A stretch of 64,000 bases of DNA from Streptosporangiaceae bacterium (GTDB lineage: Bacteria > Actinomycetota > Actinomycetes > Streptosporangiales > Streptosporangiaceae), in assembly GCA_025934375.1 (NCBI GenBank), contig JAICYD010000014.1, positions 17,447-81,446 of the forward strand, given 5' to 3'. Below are positions 1 through 8,726 of this stretch, one piece after another (position 1 is the first letter of the stretch; every line of letters starts with the position of its first letter). The notes beneath the pieces are model-generated. The model did no database searches, was not told where the DNA came from, and was given only the letters and a program-made list of their open reading frames with translations. Position numbers and translations under genes: made by a program.

Positions 1-3
1 CCA

Positions 4-801
4 ATGGCCATGGGCTTCACCGACCAGATGGTCGATTCCGCGGGGCCGGCGCAGATCGTCACGTTCGTCGGCAACTCCACGGCCAAGCTCAGCGACGCCA
101 ACCCCGGCGACTACTTCGACAACGGCTCCATCGCCCACTTCTCGCACAACATCGAGGACCTGTACCAGTTCTACGCGACCGATAACCAGGATTCCCGCCA
201 CCCTGACGGCGAGTCGTACCAGGAACGAATCCAGTACATGTTCCGCAGCAACCAGACCGGCACCCCCCATGGCCTGCCCGCCGAGGGAAACGCCGACCAG
301 TTCACCAACGGCGGTGGCCCCGCCCACGTCAACAACGTATTCCAGGGCGCCGACGCCGCGATGCGCGGCGCCCGCGACAGCGCCGGCACGTTCGGCCCCG
401 GCAATCAGTCGCTCGATGCCACCTTCACCGGCCTGGGCCGCATCGGCCACGAGGCCGCCCTGCAGATCGTCTCCCGTGCCGCCGACGGGACCCCGCTTCA
501 CATCCGCAATGACGGCCCCGGCCTGGACGCCATGGACGTCCCCGCCTTCCAGCTGTTCCCCGGCCAGGGGACCTTCGCACCCGGCAGCCAGCAGTTCAAG
601 CTCCAGTTCATGATGTTCGTGCCGACCGCCGACCTGTTCGCCCGCATGCGCATCGCGATGGCGGCCCAGGACCTGCAGAAGAACTTCAACGTCGACCCCG
701 ACGACAATGGCCTGGAACGCTTCATCACCGCCACCCGGCGGCAGAACTTCCTCACCCCGCCTCGCCGCCACCGGGCCTTCCCCCTCCTCGAGCTCACCTA
801 A
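4..801 (+). CDS. Conserved protein of unknown function, C-terminal part
   Basis: The reading frame is open from the window edge, so the gene probably begins upstream and only about 265 residues are visible. There is no signal peptide or membrane segment in what is seen. The C-terminal half is the most conserved-looking part: a stretch with GTPLHIRNDGPG, then KLQFMMFVPTADLF, then a basic end with ATRRQNF and PPRRHRAFPLLEL. I believe I have seen this C-terminal pattern in actinobacterial proteins but cannot attach a function to it, and I see no catalytic motif I would trust. Codon use fits a real high-GC gene (third-position G/C throughout). The gene is followed by about 210 bp without a gene. 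Confidence 0.6.
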   Translation: MAMGFTDQMVDSAGPAQIVTFVGNSTAKLSDANPGDYFDNGSIAHFSHNIEDLYQFYATDNQDSRHPDGESYQERIQYMFRSNQTGTPHGLPAEGNADQFTNGGGPAHVNNVFQGADAAMRGARDSAGTFGPGNQSLDATFTGLGRIGHEAALQIVSRAADGTPLHIRNDGPGLDAMDVPAFQLFPGQGTFAPGSQQFKLQFMMFVPTADLFARMRIAMAAQDLQKNFNVDPDDNGLERFITATRRQNFLTPPRRHRAFPLLELT

Positions 802-1015
802 CCGCACCCCTGCAGGCCCCAGGCGGCGCATAAGCCGAGAACCTGCAGATCCACCTGTGGCGTTGATCGTGCAGGCGGCCGCCTCCCAGGCCCGTGACCG
901 GCAACGGCTGGGCCAAGCGCCGGGAAAGACAGCTAGGGCAGCCCAGCGGCGGCCGCCAGATTGATCACCAGGTAAGGGCCAGCCCCGTGACCTGACGGGC
1001 TCCAGGAGACTGGCC

Positions 1016-1972
1016 TCATCCGTCAGCATCAGGGGAGCCACGCCGGGCGCGGGCCCTGCGCTTGCCCTCGTGCATGGCCTGTACCCGGGCGACCGGGATC
1101 GTGTGTCCTTCCGCGACGAGGTCCTCAGGCAGCGCCTGCGGCGGCGGCAGGGCCGCGGCCCACGGATCGGCGCCGGCCAGCAGCCGCGCCGCGTTCCGCA
1201 CCGTGAAGTCCCCAGGCGACACCTCGTCCAGCCAGTCCCAGGCCACCGGGAACGAGACCGGCACGCCGGGGCGCGCTCGCGGGCTGTAGGCGGCCACCAC
1301 GGTCGCGCCGTGCGCCCGGGTCGAGTCGATGAACACCATGCCGCCGCGATCGGCCTTGATGAACGCGGTCGTCGCGAGGCCGGGGTCCAGCCGCGCGGCC
1401 CGCTCCGCCAGGGCGCGGGTCGCAGCCGCCGCGTCGTCCGCGGACACCGCCTCCTGAACGGGCACGTAGACGTGCACGCCCTTGGCCCCGCTGGTCTTGA
1501 CCGCGCCCGCCAGGCCCGCCCCGGACAGCGCTTCCCGGACCAGCTTCGCCGCCGCCACCGCCCGCCCGAACTCGCCCGCAGCCGGCGGATCGATGTCGAG
1601 CACCAGGTAGGAGGGCCGATCCAGGTGCTCGGCGGTGCCGAGCGTGACGTGGTACTCCACCGCGCGCTGATTGGCGAGCCAGATCAGCGTCGGCTTGTCC
1701 TCGCACAGCGCGTACCGCACCTGCCGGTGCGACGATTCCGCCCACATCGAGACGGTCTTGATCCATGGCGGCGCGTAGTCCGGCACGTTCTTCTGCATGA
1801 ACGGACGCTGGCCGGCGCGCACCCGGATCACCGACAGCGGCCGGCCGCTCAGCACGCCGACGATGCGGTCCGCGACCGCCTCCAGGTAGTCCACCAGGTC
1901 GCGCTTGGTCGCGTCCGCCCCGTCGAACAGCGGCTCGTCCAGGTGCGTCAACGTGATCTCGGGCAATGCCAT
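1016..1972 (-). CDS. ligD: LigD-type NHEJ polymerase/primase domain protein (stand-alone)
   Basis: This 318-residue protein is the archaeo-eukaryotic primase-type polymerase domain of bacterial LigD, which fills or extends ends during non-homologous end joining with Ku. Visible family marks are the metal-binding LDID at residues 125-128, the KTSGAKGVHV loop at 159-168 and the third acidic site FIDS at 214-217. Ahead of these lies the typical N-terminal YLEAVADRIV...RPLSVIRVRAG...FMQKN region. There is no ligase or 3'-phosphoesterase domain, and the C-terminus ends in a basic tail. Stand-alone PolDom genes are common in actinomycetes, usually beside ku or a separate ligase. No ku is visible in this window. 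The start is the ATG at 1972. Confidence 0.9.
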   Translation of the reverse strand: MALPEITLTHLDEPLFDGADATKRDLVDYLEAVADRIVGVLSGRPLSVIRVRAGQRPFMQKNVPDYAPPWIKTVSMWAESSHRQVRYALCEDKPTLIWLANQRAVEYHVTLGTAEHLDRPSYLVLDIDPPAAGEFGRAVAAAKLVREALSGAGLAGAVKTSGAKGVHVYVPVQEAVSADDAAAATRALAERAARLDPGLATTAFIKADRGGMVFIDSTRAHGATVVAAYSPRARPGVPVSFPVAWDWLDEVSPGDFTVRNAARLLAGADPWAAALPPPQALPEDLVAEGHTIPVARVQAMHEGKRRARARRGSPDADG

Positions 1973-2178
1973 GCGTAACGTCTACCCGTTCCGCGCCCGG
2001 GCACCACCGAAGCCACCGGCATCTGGCACCAGCGCCCCACCCGAAGCCACCGGCACCATTCCCGCCCAGGCCCCGCAGCCTAAGCGCAGCAGGACTGGGG
2101 GAATGCATGTCCCGGGGGGCGCCTATCCTGTCGATTCTCCGGCCTGAATGAACTGGATGCATGCCAGCCGGGCCGGGC

Positions 2179-2469
2179 TTACCTCAACATGCCGCTGCAG
2201 TTCGCGCCCACCTCGGCGACCCAGGTGCCATTGGATTCTTCCGTGTCGGACAGGAGGAAGATAGGCAGGTAGACCGTGTCATAGCTCGCGAACAGATCAC
2301 TGCGCGCGGCCTGCTGCGCGGCCGCGGACGTCGCGCCGAGACCGTCGCCGTAGCAGGGATATTTCGTTATTGCCGGTGCGGCTGATGCTATCGCGACTGT
2401 TCCGCAGGTAAGGGCGGCGGCCACGGTCAAGGCTACTGACGCTCGCACTGTGATCCGCAGGATACTCAT
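2179..2469 (-). CDS. Small secreted protein
   Basis: A 96-residue protein with a clear Sec signal: basic N-terminus (MSILRITVRA), hydrophobic core to about residue 24, and an ASAAP-type cleavage site near residue 31. The mature part is about 65 residues, has two cysteines (39 and 91) that could form a disulfide, and no recognisable domain. The open frame extends further upstream, but the ATG at 2469 is preceded by GGAG at good spacing and begins exactly at the signal peptide, so it is the best start. It is divergent from the carboxymuconolactone decarboxylase-family gene. Function unknown. Confidence 0.7.
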   Translation of the reverse strand: MSILRITVRASVALTVAAALTCGTVAIASAAPAITKYPCYGDGLGATSAAAQQAARSDLFASYDTVYLPIFLLSDTEESNGTWVAEVGANCSGMLR

Positions 2470-2664
2470 GATGGAACTCCATTCGGGATAAGCATTGGCA
2501 TATCCAATATGACACAGCGAGAAGCAGCCAACTAGCGATTCTCGGTCCCTAGCGATCCCCGGTGTCCCGGGCGGCCGGCGTCCGCGTGCGCCGCGGCCGT
2601 GTCGCCGCGGCGCTGCCGGCACCCGTGTCGCCGGGCGACCCGTCCTGAGCCCACAATTGGTGTC

Positions 2665-3165
2665 GTGGCAACGAACTATGAGATGGCATTCGAGGACCGG
2701 CCGGCGGTATACGCGGCGTGGGGACAGCTGAACGGCGCGATCAAGGCGGGCATGGACCTGCGCCGCTACGAACTGGCCACCCTGGCCGCGGCCAGGCGGC
2801 TGCGGTCGAGCTACTGCTGCCTGGCGCACGGGAGCGTGCTGGCCGGGCGATTCGGCGAGCCAGTGGCCCAGATCGCCGCCGACCACCGGACCGCCGGCCT
2901 GGACGAGGTCGACGTGGCGGTGATGGACCTGGCCGAGCAGGTCGTCGATGATGCCACCTCCATCAGCGAGGCCGGCCTGCAGCGGCTGCGTGACCTTGGC
3001 CTGTCACAGCAGGAGATCATGGACGTGATCCTCGCCGCGGCGGCCAGGTGCTTTTTCTCCAAGACCCTCGACGCGCTCGGCGTCCAGGCCGACTCCAGCT
3101 ATAGCGAGCTTGAGCCCGGCCTTCGCCAGGCCCTGGTCGTGGGCCGCCCGATCGCCGGCAGCTGA
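2665..3165 (+). CDS. Carboxymuconolactone decarboxylase (AhpD-like) family protein
   Basis: About 166 residues of the all-helical AhpD/CMD fold. The active-site helix carries SSYCCLAHGSVL, with the CxxH signature of AhpD-like peroxidase-type proteins. Members act as small thiol-dependent peroxidase or redox partners, and the true substrate here is unknown. The open frame extends to 2599, but the upstream residues are an arginine-rich shadow, so the GTG at 2665 (VATNYEM) is preferred; no strong ribosome binding site is visible. Monocistronic, convergent with the cyclophilin gene, with a GC-rich hairpin between them. Confidence 0.75.
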   Translation: MATNYEMAFEDRPAVYAAWGQLNGAIKAGMDLRRYELATLAAARRLRSSYCCLAHGSVLAGRFGEPVAQIAADHRTAGLDEVDVAVMDLAEQVVDDATSISEAGLQRLRDLGLSQQEIMDVILAAAARCFFSKTLDALGVQADSSYSELEPGLRQALVVGRPIAGS

Positions 3166-3207
3166 CCCCGGGCCGACCGCAACCGCACGGCGTGCCGCTG
3201 CCGCTGC

Positions 3208-3223
3208 CGCTGCCGCGGCAGCG
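3208..3223. terminator. GC-rich palindrome between convergent genes
   Basis: A perfect 16-bp palindrome, CGCTGCCGCGGCAGCG, at the end of a short GCCGCT repeat run, lies in the 69-bp gap between the convergent genes ending at 3165 and 3235. It has no U-tract. It could act as a bidirectional terminator hairpin or simply be low-complexity GC sequence. Confidence 0.35.
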
Positions 3224-3234
3224 CGCCGCGGGCG

Positions 3235-3984
3235 TCACCGTGTCGCGATGACCTCCACGGCCCGGAACGCGGTGTACAAGTTCGGGTAGCCGTCACCTGG
3301 GTTATTTTGGCTGTCGTCGCCGGCCGCCGCGATCTTCTGCAGCACGCCCATGCCGTTGATCACGGTGCCGAACGGCGTGTAGTTCGGTGCCAGGGTGGTG
3401 TCCTTCCAGGTGAAGAAGAACTGGCTGCCGTTGGTGTCCGGCCCCGCGTTGGCCATGGCGAGTGTCCCGGCCGGGTACGTGGCCCCGGCCAGGTTCTCGT
3501 CGTTGAACGAGTAGCCGGGGGCGCCGGAGCCGGTGCCAGTGGGGTCACCGCACTGCAGCACGTAGATCCTCTGGACGGTGAGCCGGTGGCAGTGCGTCTT
3601 GCTGAAGTAGCCCCTGCTGGCCAGGAAACGGAACGAGAACGTCGTGCAGGGGGCCTTGGCAGTCAGCATCCGCACCGTGATGGCGCCCTGGGTGGTGATG
3701 AACCTGACGTCGAAGGGCTGCGCGGCCCGCGCCGCGTCGAACACCGGGATGCCCTTGAACCGGTCCGCGGGGATCGCCGCCTGGTACCCGCACGCATCTG
3801 CCGGGCCGGGGGCAGCCGCGGCCGCCCGCACGTGCAGGCCGGGCGCGCCGAGGCCGGGCAGCGCGGGAGCGCTCGCGGCGCTGGCCCCGGACGCAGGGAT
3901 GCTGACGGCAGTGGCCGCCGCGGCCGCCGCGACAACAGTGGCCATTGTGATTAGCCAGGGGGAAACGCGCTTCTTGAAGACCAT
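3235..3984 (-). CDS. Secreted cyclophilin-type peptidyl-prolyl cis-trans isomerase
   Basis: A 249-residue protein with an N-terminal signal or anchor (basic KKR, then a hydrophobic Ala/Val-rich stretch to about residue 40) and a C-terminal cyclophilin domain. Domain marks include FDVRFITTQGAITVRML, the LQCGDPTGTGSG turn, and the active-site NGSQFFFTWKDT followed by LAPNYTPFGTVINGM. It would catalyse proline isomerisation during folding of exported proteins at the outer face of the membrane. The catalytic Arg region is altered (HCHRLTVQRIYVLQCGD replaces the usual FHRVI...QGGD), as in other actinobacterial secreted cyclophilins. The start ATG at 3984 begins the signal sequence. Confidence 0.88.
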   Translation of the reverse strand: MVFKKRVSPWLITMATVVAAAAAATAVSIPASGASAASAPALPGLGAPGLHVRAAAAAPGPADACGYQAAIPADRFKGIPVFDAARAAQPFDVRFITTQGAITVRMLTAKAPCTTFSFRFLASRGYFSKTHCHRLTVQRIYVLQCGDPTGTGSGAPGYSFNDENLAGATYPAGTLAMANAGPDTNGSQFFFTWKDTTLAPNYTPFGTVINGMGVLQKIAAAGDDSQNNPGDGYPNLYTAFRAVEVIATR

Positions 3985-4152
3985 GGGTAATCCCTTCCGT
4001 GAGCGGCGAGCGGGATTCTGTCGCTCCCGAAGGCGCGAATCAAGTCGTCCGGCACCTTGCGCCGGTTCGGCACAGGTGGCGGGAAAAAGGCCTGAGTCCG
4101 GAAATCGGTGCGGTTACGTTCGGCGTCGAGTCACCCTCCCCAGGCAAGGGTG

Positions 4153-5322
4153 TCACGGGTGAGGAGTACGGGTGTGAGCGCGCTTGGGCGCGCCGAAGGC
4201 GGCCAGCCGGAGGTCGGACTGCATGGCAAAGTAGGCGGGCTTGGGGTTGAGGTTGACGTCGTAGGGGGTCGCGTATCCCTCCCCGGTGAAGACGCCCGGC
4301 ACCCAGGAATCCGCGTCGGTGAAGCCCCAGACCGTGAACGAGACGCACTCCGGTACCGCGAGCGCGGCCTTGAGCATCTCGGAGAACTCATACGGCTGGG
4401 CGAACAGCTCCAGGCTGCTCGTCGGGACCTGGTCGGTTGCGTTGTTCACGAAGGTGCGGACGTCAGCCTCGGTGATCGCGACCTTCAGGCCGAGGCTGGC
4501 GTAGCGCTCGATGTCTTGCTGCAGCCGTTGCGGGCTCCAGCCGAACTGAGTGTCCAGGTGCCCCTGGATGCCCACGCCGTGGACCGGCGCGCCCTGGTCG
4601 AGAAGCCCGCGGACGAGCGTGAACGCGGCGTCAGCCTTGGCGTTGGAGCCGTCCTCGCCGCCGATGTTGTAGTCGTTGTAGAACAGCAGGGCTCCCGGGT
4701 CGGCCTCATGCGCCCAGCGGAAGGCGTCCGCGATGACGCCCTCGCCCAGGTGGGCGGCCCAGAAGCGATTCGGGTCGATCATCGAGGGGTTGCTGTCGGT
4801 GAGGAACTCGTTGCAGACGTCCCAGTGCCAGATCTTGCCGCGGAAGCGGGAGACCTCCGTGGTGATGTGCTGGTGCAGCAGGTCGCGTAGCTGGGAATCG
4901 CTGATCGTGCCGTCGCCGACTCCGGTGGTCAGCCAGGTGGGCAGCTGGTTGTGCCAGACGAGGGTGTGCCCCCGGATGAGCTGGTCGTTGGCCTTGGCGA
5001 ACGCGACGAGCTGGTCCGCGCCCGACCAGTCGAATACTCCCTGGGTGGGCTCAACGACCTGCCACTTCATCTCATTGCCCGGAGTCACGAGGGAGAACTG
5101 GCCCGCCACGATGGCTGCCCGGGCCGGAATGGTGAGCGCCTGCGGGCTGGTCGCCGTGCCGATCCGCAGCCCGGTCTTCCCGGCCAGCTCACGCAGGGAG
5201 TCAGGGTCCCTGTGGTCGTGCTGGGCACCTAGTGCCGCCGCTGACGCGGTGCCGGCCCCGCCGATCGCCACGGCCGCGCCGGCGGCTCCCGCCGCCAGGA
5301 CACTACGGCGTCTAACGTCCAT
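4153..5322 (-). CDS. Secreted GH10 endo-1,4-beta-xylanase
   Basis: A 389-residue glycoside hydrolase family 10 enzyme that cleaves internal beta-1,4 bonds of xylan outside the cell. It has a twin-arginine-type signal (MDVRRRSVLAAG, Ala/Gly core to about residue 30). The catalytic domain shows TPGNEMKW, RGHTLVWHNQLP, the acid/base Glu172 in WDVCNEF and the nucleophile Glu285 in ITEADV, followed by VWGFTDADSW. There is no carbohydrate-binding module. The open frame reaches 5337, but its first ATG sits inside the GGGAGG ribosome binding site, which is ideally spaced from the ATG at 5322, so 5322 is the start. Monocistronic. Confidence 0.93.
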   Translation of the reverse strand: MDVRRRSVLAAGAAGAAVAIGGAGTASAAALGAQHDHRDPDSLRELAGKTGLRIGTATSPQALTIPARAAIVAGQFSLVTPGNEMKWQVVEPTQGVFDWSGADQLVAFAKANDQLIRGHTLVWHNQLPTWLTTGVGDGTISDSQLRDLLHQHITTEVSRFRGKIWHWDVCNEFLTDSNPSMIDPNRFWAAHLGEGVIADAFRWAHEADPGALLFYNDYNIGGEDGSNAKADAAFTLVRGLLDQGAPVHGVGIQGHLDTQFGWSPQRLQQDIERYASLGLKVAITEADVRTFVNNATDQVPTSSLELFAQPYEFSEMLKAALAVPECVSFTVWGFTDADSWVPGVFTGEGYATPYDVNLNPKPAYFAMQSDLRLAAFGAPKRAHTRTPHP

Positions 5323-5509
5323 CTGATCGCCTCCCATTCACCCGAAAATCTCCCACTCCCAGCGAAAGTTTCTGAGCAAATTTGTCGGATGAGCGCAAAT
5401 CTAAGACCGGCAAAATGTGCCTGTCAATAGCCTTATGGGCAATGCTGGGGATTCTGGCGCGGGTAGAGATCGCTGCCGGCGCTGCCACAGCTGCGAGCCT
5501 GGTGCTATC

Positions 5510-5728
5510 GCGAGCTTGAGCCCGCTGTGGATCGCCGAGCCGGGCTGCGAGGCCATCAACGACGTCGACAGCTCCCGGGCGGTCGCCGCCGGGCTGGCCT
5601 GCAGGCCGGTGACCGACACGATCCGCGATACGCTCGCCTGGGACGCCGCGCGCGGCGGCGCGGCACCCGACGACGAGGGCCTGCCCGCCGCCGAGGAAGC
5701 CAGGCTGCTGCGCGACCTGGACCGGTAG
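5510..5728 (+). pseudogene. C-terminal remnant of an NAD-dependent epimerase/reductase
   Basis: About 70 residues resemble the extreme C-terminus of actinobacterial NAD-dependent epimerase-type SDRs: PLWIAEPGC, then INDVDSSRAVAAGLACRP, then TDTIRDTLAWD and an acidic tail ending in AEEARLLRDLD. In intact relatives this follows about 250 residues carrying the Rossmann domain, which is absent here. The bases upstream to 5323 do not encode it in any frame I can follow. This looks like the tail of a deleted gene; I see no start or ribosome binding site for it. Confidence 0.5.
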
Positions 5729-5873
5729 CATTTTCCCTCTCCCGGCCCGGCTCACGCGCAAGAAGACGCGGGCGAATCCCTGCCCGCCGCGATGAGATTC
5801 GCGGTCGCCGCGCGTCATGCCTGCAAGGGCGCTGTTAGCCAGGGTGCCCGCGCGCAACGAAGGGAGATGGATC

Positions 5874-6398
5874 ATGGAGATCACCAACCTGGGCAAGGCG
5901 GACGGGCTGCCGCCGGTGGACTGGGCCGCGATTGCCGGGAAGCTCGATGCGGGGTCGGCGCCCGCTCCGGACGCGCACAACGCCCGCACGACCTGGCTGT
6001 CCACGGTCAACGAGGACGGCAGCCCGCACGTGACCGCGGTCGGCGCCGTGTGGCTGGAGGGCACGTTCTGGTTCCAGACGGGCGCGGGCACGCGCAAGGG
6101 CCGCAACGTGGCGCGCGATCCCCGGTGCTCGGTGGCGCTGTCGGTCCGCGACGCGGACGTCGTTTTCGAGGGCGACGCCGTGCGGGTGACCGAGCCGGGC
6201 GCGCTGGCGCGGGTCGCGCGGGCGTGGGCGGACGGTGGCTGGCCGGCCGAGCCCGACGAGAGCGGGGCGGGCATCACGGCCCCGTTCAACGCGCCCTTGC
6301 AGGGACCACCGCCGTGGAATGTGTACCGCATTGAGCCACGCGCTGCGGTCGTGACCCTGGGGGCGGAGCCGGGCGGCGTGACCCGCTTCCGGTTCTGA
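5874..6398 (+). CDS. Pyridoxamine 5'-phosphate oxidase family protein
   Basis: A 174-residue split-barrel flavin-binding protein of the PNPOx-like superfamily. Visible features are the first strand TTWLSTVNEDGSPHVTAVGAVWL, then FWFQTGAGTRKGRNVARDPRCSVALS, the classical PNPOx-like FMN/F420 pocket pattern, and the C-terminal WNVYRIEPRAAVVTLG strand. Actinobacterial members include F420- or flavin-dependent reductases; the cofactor and substrate cannot be told from sequence alone. The open frame starts at 5817, but the ATG at 5874 has AAGGGAG upstream at correct spacing and begins the domain, so it is the start. Confidence 0.82.
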   Translation: MEITNLGKADGLPPVDWAAIAGKLDAGSAPAPDAHNARTTWLSTVNEDGSPHVTAVGAVWLEGTFWFQTGAGTRKGRNVARDPRCSVALSVRDADVVFEGDAVRVTEPGALARVARAWADGGWPAEPDESGAGITAPFNAPLQGPPPWNVYRIEPRAAVVTLGAEPGGVTRFRF

Positions 6399-6450
6399 CG
6401 CGTCGGGCGGGCTGTCGAGAATGAAGGATAAATGGCGGGCGTTGGGACCG

Positions 6451-6987
6451 TTACCCGATGACGCGGTAGTCGGTGAGCAGGTAGCCAGCCGGGGAGGTCG
6501 CGTTCCGGATCGGCTCGAGCCGGATCGCTGGCAGGCCGTCCAGGAGCCTGCGCCCGCTGCCCGCGATCACCGGTGCGATCACCAGCCGGAGCTCGTCGAC
6601 GACGCCCGCGGTGAGCAGCGCGCGGGCGACCGAGATGGACGCGTGCACGCCAATGTCGGCTCCGGGCTGGCTCCTCAGGTCCCGCACGAAGCCGGCCAGG
6701 TCACCGTCGATCGCGGTCGCGTTGGCCCACTCCCGGTCCAGCGGCGCGGAGGTGGCGACGTACTTCGCGACCCCGTTGATGAACGTCGCGAACGGCTCCA
6801 TGTCGCTGCCCGGCCAGAACCCGGCCCACTCCTCGTAGCTGCGCCGCCCGAGGATGACGCAGTCCTGCGCCGCGATGACGGCGCCGAGGTTGGCATCCAT
6901 CGCCTCGTCCCAGCCGACGAAGAACGCACTGGGCTCCTCCGCGACGCCGTCGAGGGACAACAACTCGTACACGACGACCTTGCGCAC
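6451..6987 (-). CDS. Dihydrofolate reductase-like (RibD C-terminal domain) protein
   Basis: A 178-residue protein of the RibD-C/DHFR-like fold that binds NADPH. Marks are RKVVVYELLSLDGV at the N-terminus, DCVILGRRSYEEWAGFWPG in the middle, and GADIGVHASISVARALL plus the LVIAPVIAGSGRRLLDGL end that is diagnostic of this actinobacterial family. The substrate is unknown; these proteins are generally annotated as reductases of the riboflavin/DHFR type. The GTG at 6987 is chosen because GGAGG lies just upstream and the domain starts there; the longer open frame to 7137 has no domain support. Confidence 0.85.
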   Translation of the reverse strand: MRKVVVYELLSLDGVAEEPSAFFVGWDEAMDANLGAVIAAQDCVILGRRSYEEWAGFWPGSDMEPFATFINGVAKYVATSAPLDREWANATAIDGDLAGFVRDLRSQPGADIGVHASISVARALLTAGVVDELRLVIAPVIAGSGRRLLDGLPAIRLEPIRNATSPAGYLLTDYRVIG

Positions 6988-7346
6988 CTTCAGCACCTCC
7001 GATACACGCGGGCCCTGCAACGTGGACCGCTCGCGCGACCAGAACTCATCGATGAGGCCATCACGCGCCCTCAGCCGGACCGCCGCCTGGCCACCCCGAT
7101 GACGGCCAGGCTCCACGTACATTACTGCGGTCGCCATTCGTCACCAACGGGGTGCGCGCGAACCATCGATAGGCCCTGCTCACGGCCTGTGCTGAATCAT
7201 TGACGTCGCCCAGGGCCGGCGTTCTCGCGCGAGGGCCTGGGGACGGGAGCCGGAGGCTGCGCGGTCGTTAAGGTGACAAGGCAGTGCAGCCAGATGGTAA
7301 CGGCGATCACTGCGTTGTTACAGGAACAGGAATGTGGTGAGCCAAC
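6988..7346. other. Intergenic region, no gene recognised
   Basis: This 359-bp stretch between two minus-strand genes shows no convincing coding sequence, RNA gene or repeat. The frames that stay open are arginine/proline-rich shadows. It must contain the promoter for the RibD-like gene, but I see no clear -35/-10 pair. Confidence 0.4.
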
Positions 7347-8714
7347 TCACCAATTCACCGGGTCGGCGGACCGGGGCGGTACGACCGCTGGGGGAATGGT
7401 CGGGATGGGACGGCGGAAGTAGCCGCGCAGCACGCGTAGCGCGACGCCGGGCGCCAGCAGCGCGGTGGGCGGGTCCACGAGGTTGAGGACACGAAGGAAC
7501 GCGCCGCCAAGCGCCGGGTCGGCGGTCGCGCCCATGTGAAGGCGGTGGACGTACGCGTTGACGAACCGGACCTTCGGCCCACGGCGTCCCTCGACCTCCG
7601 CGAACCGCAGGTCCTGGCCGACCGCGATTGACCACGGCCCCTCGATGAGCCGGGCGGCGCCGCGGAAGAATGGCGGCGCCAGGCGATGAGTGCCGCTAGT
7701 GGCGAGCAGCCGTCGCAGGAGCAGGGCCTCCAGCGCCGCGACCGTAATGCCCTGGCCGTAGATCGGGTTGAAGCTGCACAGGCCGTCGGCCACCACCAGG
7801 TAGCCGTCGGGGAAGCGGCGCAACCGCTCGTACCGACGGCGCACGCTGGTCGGGAAGCGCATCGTCACCGCGTCGGAGGCGGGCTCAGCGGACCGGATTA
7901 CCTCGGTGAGCTCGGGCAACGGCAGGGTGCCGGCGAATTCCAGCATCCCCGCGTCGTCGGTTGGCGGCTGCTCGCCAAGCATGCCCATGAGAGCGACCGC
8001 GAACCGGTCGTTCTCCATCGCCGCGACGATGCCGGCCCGGGGTGAGCCCGGCGTCGAGTTGGTGATCGCGCCGTACAGATTCCCGATCAGCCCGGGGTGA
8101 CGGCGGTAGGTCCGGGTTACGTAGGTGACGCCGACCCGTACCTGCTCCTCGGCGGGCCGGTCGTAGCCCAGCTCGCCCAGCCATGCCGGGGTGCCGCATC
8201 CCCGGCCGCCGGCATCCACGACAAGATCGGCTTCGATGGCCTCCCCGGATACGCGCACGCCAGTGATCCGGCGACGGTCCGGGCTGGTCGTCAGCCCCGA
8301 CACCGAAGTCTGCGGCCGGATCTCGACGCCAGGTAGCGCTGCGACCCGCTCCCGGACGGCGTGCTCCAGCAGCGGCCGGCTGAGCCCGAGCGCCAGCAGC
8401 GAGGACGGTGCCCGGCGCATGAGGTAAGCGTCGTTGTGCCAGTTGACCTGATCGTGCAGGTCGACCAACGGCGCGCCCGCCCGCTGCAGCTCGCCAGTCA
8501 GGCCGGGAAGCAACTCCTCCAGTGCCTCACGCCCCCGGGCGAGCAGGACGTGCAGTTGCCGCCCCTGCGGCACGCCGCGCCGGGCCACCGCCGAGTCCGG
8601 CACCGCGTCACGATCGACGATCACGATTTTCTCGTACGCCTCGCTGAGGACGCGGGCCGCCAGGAGCCCGCCCATGCTCGCGCCAATTACTACCGCGGTG
8701 CCCGGTGATGCCAT
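7347..8714 (-). CDS. FAD-dependent monooxygenase/oxidoreductase
   Basis: A 455-residue flavoprotein of the PHBH/squalene epoxidase-like group. The N-terminal Rossmann motif is VVIGASMGGLLAAR, followed by an acidic end IVDRD for the FAD ribose. ARRGVPQGRQLHVLL is typical of this actinobacterial family. DLVVDAGGRGCGTPAW corresponds to the second FAD segment, and VVADGLCSFNPIYGQGITVAALEA is the GD-type motif that contacts the pyrophosphate and isoalloxazine. It probably hydroxylates or epoxidises a small lipophilic substrate; none is suggested by the neighbours. The ATG at 8714 is 12 bp from the divergent hydrolase gene start, so the two share a promoter region or the hydrolase start lies further downstream. 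Confidence 0.85.
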   Translation of the reverse strand: MASPGTAVVIGASMGGLLAARVLSEAYEKIVIVDRDAVPDSAVARRGVPQGRQLHVLLARGREALEELLPGLTGELQRAGAPLVDLHDQVNWHNDAYLMRRAPSSLLALGLSRPLLEHAVRERVAALPGVEIRPQTSVSGLTTSPDRRRITGVRVSGEAIEADLVVDAGGRGCGTPAWLGELGYDRPAEEQVRVGVTYVTRTYRRHPGLIGNLYGAITNSTPGSPRAGIVAAMENDRFAVALMGMLGEQPPTDDAGMLEFAGTLPLPELTEVIRSAEPASDAVTMRFPTSVRRRYERLRRFPDGYLVVADGLCSFNPIYGQGITVAALEALLLRRLLATSGTHRLAPPFFRGAARLIEGPWSIAVGQDLRFAEVEGRRGPKVRFVNAYVHRLHMGATADPALGGAFLRVLNLVDPPTALLAPGVALRVLRGYFRRPIPTIPPAVVPPRSADPVNW

Positions 8715-8726
8715 GGACCAGACGCT

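Noticed and set aside
3191..3223. Simple repeat of GCCGCT as a meaningful repeat array or CRISPR
   Set aside because: It is a short low-complexity run in an intergenic gap with no spacers; only the palindrome at its end is kept, as a possible terminator. No CRISPR array was seen anywhere.
5401..5509. Start of an intact gene for the epimerase fragment
   Set aside because: The bases before 5510 encode a Cys/Arg-rich stretch without the Rossmann motif or a ribosome binding site, so only a remnant is claimed.
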